Below are positions 10,001-17,194 of a stretch of DNA of 64,000 nt, one piece after another. The DNA is taken from contig NZ_AP018786.1 of assembly GCF_003609995.1 (NCBI RefSeq), positions 754,001-818,000 on the forward strand, in the 5' to 3' direction. The translations under genes and the position numbers were made by a program. Below the pieces are notes generated by a model. That model searched no databases. It was not told the DNA's origin and saw only the letters and a list, made by a program, of their open reading frames with translations. Origin of the DNA: Sutterella megalosphaeroides (GTDB taxonomy: Bacteria > Pseudomonadota > Gammaproteobacteria > Burkholderiales > Burkholderiaceae_F). Each line of letters starts with the position of its first letter. The first letter of the stretch is position 1.

Positions 10001-10508
10001 GAAGAAGGTCGACGTTGCGCAAACCTCGCCCGTCGTGACGGAAAAGGCCGAAGCCCCTGCCGTGGCGGAAGCGGTCGAGACGGTCGTCGCGGTCGAGCAG
10101 GTCGAAACGACCGAAACGATCGAAGCGGCCGTCCCTGCGGTTGAAGTCGTCGAGGTTGCTGAAGTGACGGAAGTCGTCGAAGCGCCGAAGGCTGTGAAGC
10201 CCGCGAAGGTCGACGACGTTGCCGAAGGGCTCGAAGCGAACCTTGCGCGTGCCGGTCTCGTTCAGGTTCACACGAACCCCGAGCACGTTACCTTCAAGGG
10301 TTACGACGTCGTTCGCCAGCCCGGCCGCGCGGTTGAAAAGCGCGCCGACGAAGCCTCGGAAGGCCCGCTCGAGCAGGTGCACACCCGCCCCGAGCTCTGC
10401 CGCCCGGTCGTCTATGAAGCGGTCCGCTACCCCGGCCGCCCGAAGGCGACGGTCGTCGTGACGGAAGAGGGTCCGCTCGTCCAGGTCCACACGACGAAGA
10501 AGGACTGA
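7035..10508 (+). CDS. rne: Ribonuclease E
   Basis: 1157 residues from ATG 7035, preceded by an AAGGAG site (7019-7024); longer upstream in-frame extensions are low-complexity and rejected. The N-terminal catalytic half carries the S1 domain, the metal ligands Asp331 (in IDVNSARATRG) and Asp374 (in VIDFIDM), equivalent to E. coli Asp303 and Asp346, and the Zn-link CPRCNGVG at Cys432/Cys435. From about residue 560 the protein becomes low-complexity: Glu/Ala/Lys/Arg-rich with Arg-rich clusters, as expected for the degradosome scaffold and RNA-binding region. The tail holds five copies of an L-[VE]-Q-[IV]-x-T motif at residues about 944, 984, 1075, 1111 and 1147, the last at the extreme C-terminus. 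It performs mRNA decay and rRNA/tRNA processing. Confidence 0.95.
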   Translation: MKRMLFNATHAEETRVGIVDGQKLIDIDIETAGREARKSNIYKGIVTRIEPSLEACFVNYGEERHGFLPFKEISRSYFKEGVDVRTATIREAITEGQELIVQVEKEERGNKGAALTTFISLAGRYLVLMPNNPRAGGVSRRIEGEERQELREAMEKLDLPHGMSTIARTAGIGRTTEELQWDLNYLLKLWEAIADAAAPQYELVTEENGRRKTVATTEPVANGKPLKRLNPPPFLIVEESNLVVRAIRDYFQPEIGEILVDTDEIYEQARQFMAHVMPDMVNRVKRYREDIPLFTRFQIEQQIETAYSRTVPLPSGGAIVIDHTEALVAIDVNSARATRGADIEETAFRTNCEAADEVARQMRLRDLGGLIVIDFIDMADSKNQRAVEQRLKDAIRYDRARVQLAKISRFGLMELSRQRLRPSLSEGNHVTCPRCNGVGVIRDTESCALQVLRILQEEAMKEGTGAVHAQVPVDVATFLLNEKRNDITKLEARHRVPIVLIPNTYLETPHYHIERLRQDDERLDDAKPSFDRAEEIETVADDPYAQKGQEDKPARPKQVPVIKNVLPRDPAPVHVEKKPEGNAEKGAKDAGRAAQLTPVTPKKGLFARIAAFLFGSRDESAEAAPKAEAAKAEGQAKDEKSEKNERDERRGRRSRRTNERRSNTGRRERTERTDRLERAEKLKGEKAEKAEKAEKGSDRTERTDRTDRTDRNDRPRRSRRRTTEEAVNEAPVVETTEAVEVAAAPVQSAQPAAPAAEGDEAQKPRRSRRRRRSSAEGEVAQATDEVKSETAATDREEGEKAEKVEQAEKPAVAAEIPAEVRETTEVVEAEAAEADKTDKAESGDKAPEADEGEGRSRRRRRPRRRTRAAAEEGAEEGVKAEDAKSDAEAAVEAQSETKTEAKVEAKRSGELPVEGLLHPEIVVPAPHVPEVPVPHATTNFASELVQIETKKSAVTEAVEHALEEEAQPRPKRRRQAPRREEETLVQIETKKVDVAQTSPVVTEKAEAPAVAEAVETVVAVEQVETTETIEAAVPAVEVVEVAEVTEVVEAPKAVKPAKVDDVAEGLEANLARAGLVQVHTNPEHVTFKGYDVVRQPGRAVEKRADEASEGPLEQVHTRPELCRPVVYEAVRYPGRPKATVVVTEEGPLVQVHTTKKD

Positions 10509-10534
10509 GGCGAAGCAGGGAAGCGTGCGGTCTG

Positions 10535-10628
10535 AAGCACCCGAACGGGTGCTTCGGCCCCGCATATCCCCCTGAGACACCCTCACAAAGAAAACGTCCG
10601 CATCGGAAACGGTGCGGACGTTTTCTTT
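10535..10628 (+). terminator. Double terminator of rne
   Basis: A 9-bp hairpin GAAGCACCC/GGGTGCTTC (10535-10543/10548-10556) is followed by a perfect 16-bp stem (10587-10602 with 10613-10628, 10-base loop). The A-rich left arm and T-rich right arm of the latter give a canonical intrinsic terminator that could work in both directions. Confidence 0.85.
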
Positions 10629-10816
10629 GCGTTGTTGTGTTTTTTGCAACGAAGCTCTGAGATTTTCCACGTAAAGGTCGAAATCCCGAGGAATATGAGA
10701 TATTTGCCTTAAGGAAACGGCGCTGAGGAGCTCCGCCTAGGGCGATTGCGGCAGGTGAAGCGTTGCTTAAAGCGCTCGCTTTTTGCGCGGGCCATAGGCG
10801 GTTTCTCTCAGGACGC

Positions 10817-10924
10817 GTTCGAGCGTCCCCCGCTACGCTCGAACGATGGAGTCCCCCGCCGAGGTTCGCCGAAGGCGGAACCCGACGAGGTTCGTTCCGG
10901 GGACGCTTCGCCAACCCTCCATCG
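10817..10924 (+). promoter_or_regulatory. Structured leader upstream of the membrane protein gene
   Basis: A 360-bp gap between the rne terminator and the next gene contains no likely ORF but a folded block. A perfect 10-bp stem GTTCGAGCGT/ACGCTCGAAC (10817-10826/10835-10844) is followed by an outer stem CGATGGAG/CTCCATCG (10844-10851/10917-10924). That stem encloses TCCCC/GGGGA and an imperfect GGTTCGCC/GGCGGAACC hairpin. The segment GCGTCCCC (10823-10830) can instead pair with GGGGACGC (10899-10906), so two folds compete. It does not match a riboswitch class I know. Confidence 0.4.
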
Positions 10925-10988
10925 ACGGGCGCGGGCGGAAAGACCGGCACGACGCAGTGTGGCCGGGCAGGAAGCCGCGCGTACAGGC

Positions 10989-12161
10989 ATGTTCGACAAC
11001 ATGTTTTTCTATCTCTTCCTCTGCCTCCTCTTTTTCGGGATCGGGGACTTCCTCGGCACGCTTACGAAAGCGAAACTCTCCGCGGTCTTCGTGAGTCTTC
11101 TCCTCTTTTTGGTGGGCTTCATGACCGACCTCATTCCGGACGACATCGTGAAGGCCGCGGGCCTTGCCGAAATCGGCAAGTGGTCCGTGCTCTTCATCGT
11201 CTTCTCGATGGGGACGACCATCAACTTGAAGGAGCTCCTCAACGAATGGCGCACGCTCGTGACGGCCGTCCTTTCCATGATCTTCGTCATGCTTTCCGCC
11301 TGCGTCATGATTCCGCTCGTCGGCACGAGCGAAACGATCGTGAGCATTCCGATCATCAACGGCGGGATCGTCGCGACCCAGATCATGACGAGTGCCGCCA
11401 TGGAGCAGGGTCTCACGATGGCGGCCGCCTTGGGCACGATCGTCTACGCCGTACAGAAGTTCTTCGGCACGCCCTTTGCCTCGAACTTCGGTCTGCGCGA
11501 AGCGCGCGCGATCGTGGAAGAGTACCGCCGCACGGGCGTGAAACCCGTCGTGCCGGGCGTCGCGCCCGAAGGCGAAGCGAAGCCCACGTTCTTTGAGACG
11601 CACAAGAAGTACTACGGGAACTTCACCTCGCTTGCGATCACCGCCTTCTTTGCCTGGGTGTCGTTCGTGCTCGGCAAGTGGACGGGGCTCTCGGCCACGA
11701 TTTGGGCGCTTCTGCTCGGCACGGCCGTTTCCTGCACGGGGATGCTCCCGAAGAACATCCTCAAGCACGCCAACTCGGCGGGGATCTTCAACGTCGCCGT
11801 CTTTGCGACCATCATTCCGTCCTTGGCCCAGATCGAGCTCGGCGACCTCGGCGCGCTCGGCGTGAAGACGATCGTCATGTTCGCGATCACGTTTGCGGTG
11901 CTCTACCTATTTTTCTACATTCTTCCCTTCTGGAAGATCCTCGGCTCGAAGAACCTTGCCATGGGTGTTTCCGCCGGGCAGCTTCTCGGCTTCCCCGCCA
12001 CGTACCTGATCGTCAACGAAGTGGCTCAAGCCGTGGCCGAAAACGAAACGGAGCGTCAGATCATCACCGATCGCCTGATGCCCAAGTACCTTGTGTCGGG
12101 CTTTGCCACCGTGACGTCGCTCTCGGTGGTGGCGGCCGGGTTCTTTGAAAAGCTCCTCTGA
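10989..12161 (+). CDS. Multi-pass inner-membrane transporter-like protein, substrate unknown
   Basis: 390 residues from ATG 10989. This start gives a membrane helix immediately (MFDNMFFYLFLCLLFFGIGDF), whereas the longer open frame upstream is Arg-rich. The ribosome site is weak. About ten hydrophobic segments are arranged in two halves: a Gly/Thr-rich turn SMGTTINLKELL after helix 3 in the first, and a large cytoplasmic loop around residues 170-205 before the second. The two-half layout resembles ion-coupled amino-acid or organic-anion carriers such as GltS, but no family signature is certain. It sits 99 bp upstream of gamma-glutamyltransferase on the same strand, so handling glutamate or a gamma-glutamyl product is a reasonable guess only. 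Confidence 0.6.
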   Translation: MFDNMFFYLFLCLLFFGIGDFLGTLTKAKLSAVFVSLLLFLVGFMTDLIPDDIVKAAGLAEIGKWSVLFIVFSMGTTINLKELLNEWRTLVTAVLSMIFVMLSACVMIPLVGTSETIVSIPIINGGIVATQIMTSAAMEQGLTMAAALGTIVYAVQKFFGTPFASNFGLREARAIVEEYRRTGVKPVVPGVAPEGEAKPTFFETHKKYYGNFTSLAITAFFAWVSFVLGKWTGLSATIWALLLGTAVSCTGMLPKNILKHANSAGIFNVAVFATIIPSLAQIELGDLGALGVKTIVMFAITFAVLYLFFYILPFWKILGSKNLAMGVSAGQLLGFPATYLIVNEVAQAVAENETERQIITDRLMPKYLVSGFATVTSLSVVAAGFFEKLL

Positions 12162-12260
12162 CGCAACCACCGCCTCTCGATTCTTTCTTGACGTCGCGCG
12201 CCTGGCCGGCAACGCCCCGGGCGCGCTTCGGACCCTCTACGACTCCAAAGGAAATCCGCC

Positions 12261-13871
12261 ATGTACGAATTCGATGCTCAGGACTATCCGTACCCTTCGA
12301 AGCGCCACGTCGTCTATGCGAAAAACGGCATGGTCTGCGCCGGCAACCCGACGGCCACGGCCGCGGGTCTTCAGACGCTTTTGAAGGGCGGCAACGCCGT
12401 CGACGCGGCCGTCACGGTCGCCACGACCCTGCCCGTCGTCGAGCCTACGGGCAACGGCCTCGGCTCCGACTGCTTTGCGATCATCTGGTATAAGGGCAAG
12501 CTCTACGGCATCAACGGCTCGGGCCCCGCGCCCGCCGCCAACTCGGTGGCGGCGCTGAAGGCGCGCGGTTTTGACAAAATTCCGTCTTACGGGATCGAAC
12601 CCGTGAACGTCCCGGGCGCCGTCGGCGGCTGGATGGCGATGCACGAACGTTTCGGCTCGATGGACCTCGAAGAAGTCATGAAGCCCGCGATCTTCTACGC
12701 GGAAAACGGCTTCCCCGTCTCTCCCAACATCTCCCGCCTCTGGGAAGAAGCCTTCGGGATCTACTCGAAGTTCCGCGATCGTCCGGAATTCGCCCCCTGG
12801 TTCGAGACGTTTGCGCCGAAGAACACGTGGCTGCGCCCGGGTGAAATGTTCGCGAACCCCGACATGGCGAAGTCCCTGCGCCTCATTGCGAAGACGCACG
12901 GCGAAGCCTTCTACAAGGGGGAACTCGCCGAACGCACGCACGACTTCTTCAAGAAGTACAACGGCTTTTTGACGGGCGAAGACCTCGCGGCCTACGCGCC
13001 CGAATGGGTCGATCCGATTTCGGTCGACTACCACGGCTACGACATTTGGGAGCTTCCTCCGAACGGCCACGGGATCACGGTCCTCATGGCGCTTCAGATT
13101 CTGAAGGGCTTCGAACTCGGCGAGCGCGACTCCGCCGATACGATGCACAAGCAAATCGAAGCGATGAAGCTCGCGATGACGGACACGGCCGCCCACGTGG
13201 CCGAGCCTTCCTACATGCGCGTGACGGTCGAAGAGCTCTTGTCCGAGCGCTACGCCGCGGAACGTCGCGCCCTGATCGGCGAAGAGGCGATGCTTCCGAC
13301 GGCGGGCGATCCGCGCTACCATTCGACCGTCTACTTCTGCTGCGCGGACGCCGAAGGGAACATGGTCTCGATGATTCAGTCGAACTTCCGCGGGTTCGGT
13401 TCGGGGATCGTCGTCCCGGGGACGTCGATTTCGCTCAACGACCGTGCGGAAAACTTCAAGTTCGACGAAAACCACCCGAACGCGCTCTTGGGCGGCAAGC
13501 GCCCCTACCACACGATCATTCCGGGCTTCATCACGCAAAAGGGCGAAGCCGTCGGGCCCTTCGGCATCATGGGCGGCTTCATGCAGCCGCAGGCCCACGT
13601 GCAGGTTGTGCAGAACATGATCGACTGGCACCTCAACCCGCAGCAGGCGCTCGACGCTCCGCGCTGGCAGTGGATCGGCGGCAAGAACGTCGAAGTCGAG
13701 CAGGAAACGCCCAACCACATCATTCGCCTCCTGCAGCGTCGCGGTCACAACATCATCGTGCAGCCCGACCCCTACCACATGGGACGCGGTCAGATGATTC
13801 TGCGCGATAAGTCGGGCGTGCTCGTGGGCGGCACGGAAAAGCGTACCGACGGCCAGATCGCTTCGTACTGA
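12261..13871 (+). CDS. ggt: Gamma-glutamyltransferase family protein (cytoplasmic YwrD-like)
   Basis: 536 residues with an AAAGGA site before ATG 12261. Ntn-hydrolase of the GGT family: the N-terminal half contains GGNAVDAAVTV and GNGLGSDCFA, and the small-subunit start is the HSTVYFCCAD segment, in which Thr356 is the expected self-cleavage nucleophile. Downstream are PGTSISLNDR and GIMGGFMQPQ, matching the substrate loop. There is no signal peptide, unlike periplasmic E. coli Ggt, so it resembles YwrD-type or acylase-type members that act in the cytoplasm on gamma-glutamyl amides or related compounds. It probably forms an operon with the preceding transporter. Confidence 0.85.
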   Translation: MYEFDAQDYPYPSKRHVVYAKNGMVCAGNPTATAAGLQTLLKGGNAVDAAVTVATTLPVVEPTGNGLGSDCFAIIWYKGKLYGINGSGPAPAANSVAALKARGFDKIPSYGIEPVNVPGAVGGWMAMHERFGSMDLEEVMKPAIFYAENGFPVSPNISRLWEEAFGIYSKFRDRPEFAPWFETFAPKNTWLRPGEMFANPDMAKSLRLIAKTHGEAFYKGELAERTHDFFKKYNGFLTGEDLAAYAPEWVDPISVDYHGYDIWELPPNGHGITVLMALQILKGFELGERDSADTMHKQIEAMKLAMTDTAAHVAEPSYMRVTVEELLSERYAAERRALIGEEAMLPTAGDPRYHSTVYFCCADAEGNMVSMIQSNFRGFGSGIVVPGTSISLNDRAENFKFDENHPNALLGGKRPYHTIIPGFITQKGEAVGPFGIMGGFMQPQAHVQVVQNMIDWHLNPQQALDAPRWQWIGGKNVEVEQETPNHIIRLLQRRGHNIIVQPDPYHMGRGQMILRDKSGVLVGGTEKRTDGQIASY

Positions 13872-13912
13872 CGGGACGCCGGTTTCTCCGATTTTCCGGT
13901 GCCTCATGAAGT

Positions 13913-13950
13913 CGGGCGCCTTTCCCGGAAGCGGGAAGGGCGCCCGTTTT
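13913..13950 (+). terminator. Terminator of the ggt unit
   Basis: Stem of 15 bp with one G-T pair (13913-13927 with 13932-13946), GAAG loop, followed by TTTT. Confidence 0.85.
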
Positions 13951-14008
13951 GCATTGCGCCGTTCGACACGACGCGGAAGGCGTCGATCAAGCGTTGTTCA
14001 CATGTCGG

Positions 14009-14893
14009 TTACGCGCCGGCCGCCGCAACCTCTTCGCGCAGCGCCTCGAGAAACGCCGCTTCGACGGAGTTTTGCCGACGACCGTTGGGCCAAACGAGGA
14101 GGGCGTCCGTGAGAAGTTCGGGCTCGAGCGCCACGAACCGCACGTCGTCCGAGGCGTCGAGCAACCCCGGCACGTCGAGCCCGAGCACGACCGCACCCGT
14201 GCGCGCGAGGCGCCGCGCGTTGTTGATCAAGTTGTACGTTCCGCAAATCCGCAGTTCGTCGAAGGGAAAGCCCAGCCAGCCCGCGAGGCGATTGGCGATG
14301 AGGGGATGGCGCGGCACGTATAAGGGGAGGTGCCGAAGAGCATCGGGCGCGATCCCCGTCGGGAAGCTGCGCGCGAGCGCGTCGCTCATCCAAAGGCCCC
14401 AACGGGCTCGGGCACGCAGCTCCGCGTAGTCGAGCCCGTTCAAATCGACGGGGGCGTTCACGAGCGCGAACTGCGCGGCGCCCGACCGGAGGTCTCCGAG
14501 CGCCCGCTCGCCGTTCGTGCTTTCGACGTGCACGCGCACGTTCGGGTGGGCGCTTCGCAGGCGCGCGAGCGCCCGCGCCACCTCGTCGAAGGCGGGCACT
14601 TCCGCGGCGTCGATCGTGAGGTCGCCCGTCAGATCGTCGCCCGCTTTCATCGTTCGCTTCGTCTCTTCGACGAGATTCAGAATGGCCTGCGCCTGATGCA
14701 GAAGTTGCATGCCTTTTTCGGTGAGCTCCAGACCGCGCCCCGTACGCACGAAGAGTTTCGTGCCGAATTCGTCTTCGAGTTCGGCAATGCGCCGAGAAAG
14801 CGTCGGCTGCGTGAGAAAGACGCGTTCGGCTGCGGCGGTAAGGTTGAGCGTGCGTGCAGCTTCGACGAAGCAGCGCAGGGCGATGAGATTCAT
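14009..14893 (-). CDS. LysR-type transcriptional regulator
   Basis: 294 residues from ATG at 14893. The longer open frame upstream is not LysR-like, and MNLIALRCFVEAARTLNLTAAAERV is a normal family start. The winged helix-turn-helix lies at about residues 2-60 (AAERVFLTQPTLSRRIAELE), followed by a periplasmic-binding-protein-like effector domain. It is divergent from the flavodoxin/DUF362 operon across 221 bp, so it is likely to control that operon and itself. It lacks an obvious membrane or fused domain. The effector cannot be predicted. Confidence 0.85.
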   Translation of the reverse strand: MNLIALRCFVEAARTLNLTAAAERVFLTQPTLSRRIAELEDEFGTKLFVRTGRGLELTEKGMQLLHQAQAILNLVEETKRTMKAGDDLTGDLTIDAAEVPAFDEVARALARLRSAHPNVRVHVESTNGERALGDLRSGAAQFALVNAPVDLNGLDYAELRARARWGLWMSDALARSFPTGIAPDALRHLPLYVPRHPLIANRLAGWLGFPFDELRICGTYNLINNARRLARTGAVVLGLDVPGLLDASDDVRFVALEPELLTDALLVWPNGRRQNSVEAAFLEALREEVAAAGA

Positions 14894-15114
14894 GACAAAT
14901 AAAGGGAAGTTCGGGGAAAAAGCGCTCGAATGCGCTCGACGAGAAGCCATACGTTTTCTGCATGGATCCCCATGAGCATAAATCATTGGCGCGTCACGCT
15001 TCGCAGGGCGTACAGTGATTCCGAGTCGAAGGTATTCGGTTCGCTTTTCCCCGATCTCCGATTCCTCTTTCCCTTCTCCTTCCTTGTGATCCGTGTTTCC
15101 CGGGAGGCCTCGCC

Positions 15115-15735
15115 ATGTCATCTGCTTCTTCTCGGTTGAATCTCTCGAACGCGTCGCTCGTGCGGCGGCGTCTCCTCGGAACAGCCTTCGCACTGCCCTT
15201 GGCTTGTGCCTTCCGTCCCGTCCGGGGAGCCGCCTCCCGTCGCACGCTCGTCGTCTGCTATTCGCGCACGGGCACGACGGAAGCCCTCGCACGTGCCGCA
15301 GCCGAATCGCTCGGAGCCGACTTTCGCACGATCGAGCCGCGCGAGCCTTATGCGGCGGAGTATTCCGACATGACGGATCTCGCGCGCGAAGAAAAACACA
15401 CGGGCGCCCGGCGCGAACTCAAGGGGCCCCTTCCCGATGCGAGCAGCTACGACCTCGTCGTCATCGCTTCGCCCGTGTGGTGGGGCGGACTCTCGACGCC
15501 CGCGAGCACGTACTTGACCGACGAAGCGCGCGTCGGGCACCTCAAAGGAAAGCTCGTCGCAACGCTTCATACGTCGGGCAGTTCCGGCCCGCGCGCCGCC
15601 CGTGCCGAAGCCGAACGACTCGCCCCCGACGCCCGGTTCGTCGGGGAACCCTTCATCGCCTCGGGCTCTCGGGCGCGCACGCGTACGGACCAAGCGCAAG
15701 CCTGGGCCCGCAAACTTCTTGAGGAGGCTCTATGA
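15115..15735 (+). CDS. Exported flavodoxin-family protein
   Basis: 206 residues from ATG 15115 with a GGGAGG site 6 bases upstream. The N-terminus carries a Tat-type signal (RRRLLGTAFALPLACAF, about residues 18-34), so the protein is predicted to act outside the cytoplasm. The body is a flavodoxin fold: the FMN-phosphate loop CYSRTGTTEALA follows the signal, and the isoalloxazine region IASPVWWGGLSTPASTYL lies in the middle. Export through Tat fits insertion of FMN before translocation. First gene of a four-gene unit; its stop overlaps the next start by ATGA. Flavodoxins carry single electrons; the partner is not known. Confidence 0.8.
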   Translation: MSSASSRLNLSNASLVRRRLLGTAFALPLACAFRPVRGAASRRTLVVCYSRTGTTEALARAAAESLGADFRTIEPREPYAAEYSDMTDLAREEKHTGARRELKGPLPDASSYDLVVIASPVWWGGLSTPASTYLTDEARVGHLKGKLVATLHTSGSSGPRAARAEAERLAPDARFVGEPFIASGSRARTRTDQAQAWARKLLEEAL

Positions 15736-16682
15736 CGTTTCGATTGACGCGTCGCCGCTTTACGGCCGCCGTCGGTACGGCACTCGTTCTGCCCGCGGGG
15801 GTTCCCGCATTCGCGGTCGGCGAAAAGCCCGTCGTCCTCCATGCGCCGGAACCGTCGCCCCAAGCGCTCATTGCGCTTTGCCGCGCTCTGCAACCCGCGG
15901 GACTGCCCGCCAACCCCCGCGTTGGGATCAAGATCCACGGCGGCGAAGCGCGGGTCAACTATCCGCTTTTCGCCGCGTTGCGCGACGCGTATCCCGGCGC
16001 GGCCTTCGTCGAAATCAACTGGGCGAGCGACTTCGGCGGCAGCCGCCGTCATACGCAGAGCCACATCGAAGAAATCCGCAGCCAGGGCGTGACGGGTGAG
16101 ATCGACATCCTTGACCGCGACGAGCGCGACGAAGATTACGTCACGGTGCCGGTCAAGAACGGGATCGAACTCACCGAAATCGAAACGACGCGGGTGTCCC
16201 TGGAAGCGTACGACTTCTTGATCGACCTTACGAACTTCAAGGTCCCGAGCTTTGCGGGCTATACGGGCGCCGTCAAGGATACGGGGATCGGCTTTGCGAG
16301 TCCGCGCGCAAAGAGCATCGTGCACGGCCCGGGCTACGCGAAAAGCGAAGGCTTTTTCCGGCGCCTTGTCGATTCCGCGCGCGGGATTGCCGGGGCCCTG
16401 AGCGAACGGATGATCCACGTCAACATCGTGACGGATCTCAAGCCCGTGACGCTCGACGGGATCGAAGCGCGTTCGGGAACGCTCGGGATTTTCGCTTCGA
16501 AAGATCCCTTTGCGGTCGATCAGGCCGTGGTCGATGCGGTCTACGGTCGGGACAACCGCGCGAAGCTCGCGGCTCAGCCCCTCGAACGGAAAATCGAAAG
16601 CGGCGTTCTGCAACTCGAACTCTTCGCACCCTACGACGCCCCCGAGCGCGACGTGCGGATCGAAACGCCGAAGGTCGTTTGA
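15732..16682 (+). CDS. Tat-exported DUF362-domain protein
   Basis: 316 residues, starting inside the flavodoxin stop (ATGA). Tat signal TRRRFTAAVGTALVLPAG at the N-terminus. The mature part shows DUF362 features: RVGIKIHGGE, FVEINWASDFGGSRR and a central stretch DFLIDLTNFKVPSFAGYTGAVKD. DUF362 proteins often carry ferredoxin-like clusters, but this one has a single Cys and no 4Fe-4S motif, so the enzymatic role is open. Its coupling to an exported flavodoxin suggests a flavin-linked periplasmic redox step. Confidence 0.7.
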   Translation: MTFRLTRRRFTAAVGTALVLPAGVPAFAVGEKPVVLHAPEPSPQALIALCRALQPAGLPANPRVGIKIHGGEARVNYPLFAALRDAYPGAAFVEINWASDFGGSRRHTQSHIEEIRSQGVTGEIDILDRDERDEDYVTVPVKNGIELTEIETTRVSLEAYDFLIDLTNFKVPSFAGYTGAVKDTGIGFASPRAKSIVHGPGYAKSEGFFRRLVDSARGIAGALSERMIHVNIVTDLKPVTLDGIEARSGTLGIFASKDPFAVDQAVVDAVYGRDNRAKLAAQPLERKIESGVLQLELFAPYDAPERDVRIETPKVV

Positions 16683-16693
16683 AGGAGGTTGCC

Positions 16694-17155
16694 GTGAAGA
16701 CCCTGCTGTTTGCTTCTCTTGCCGCCGCACGCCGCTCGTTGGCCGTACTTTCTTTTCTCTCGATTTCCGCTTTTTCTTTCTTCCCGGAGCTTGCCGTGTC
16801 GCAAACCGTTTATCTCGTGACGAACGAAGGGCGCCATGCCGTGGAACTTCTCTCGAACATCGTCGCGCACCGTCTGACAGAGCGCATGCCGCTCGAAGTG
16901 GCCTTCGAAGATTACGGTTCGACGGAGCGCATCGCCTACCTCAAGGAAAAGCTCGATGTCACGGGCGCGCCCGACTCCTGTACGCCCGCTGTGGGCGACC
17001 TCACCTACTACGCGCCCTGGGGAAATCTCGCCGTTTTCGTGAAGCCTTTCCGCCATTCCGAAGGACTTGTGCCTCTCGGGAAATTGTCTCCCGAGGCGCT
17101 CAAGGCCGTGAAACGTTCGGGCGACACCGTCCTTCGCTTCGAAGCGGCCGAATGA
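16694..17155 (+). CDS. Secreted cyclophilin-like fold protein
   Basis: 153 residues from GTG 16694, preferred over an earlier TTG because the GAAGGAGG site ends 5 bases before it. The signal peptide covers about residues 1-36, with a hydrophobic core LAVLSFLSISAFSFF. The body matches the cyclophilin-like family usually found beside flavodoxins: LEVAFEDYGSTERIAYL, then SCTPAVGDLTYYAPWGNLAVF and LVPLGKLS. Members have a beta-barrel similar to cyclophilin but lack known isomerase activity. Here it lies 11 bp after the DUF362 gene in the same operon. Confidence 0.72.
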   Translation: MKTLLFASLAAARRSLAVLSFLSISAFSFFPELAVSQTVYLVTNEGRHAVELLSNIVAHRLTERMPLEVAFEDYGSTERIAYLKEKLDVTGAPDSCTPAVGDLTYYAPWGNLAVFVKPFRHSEGLVPLGKLSPEALKAVKRSGDTVLRFEAAE

Positions 17156-17194
17156 AGCGGCCCCCGGTCGCGTACCGTCTGCTCGGAGGTACTC

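Noticed and set aside
6975-10670. A 1231-codon open frame on the minus strand opposite rne
   Set aside because: It is the mirror of a GC-rich gene with strong codon bias; its product is a low-complexity Arg/Phe/Gly mixture without any domain, and the plus strand is an unmistakable RNase E.
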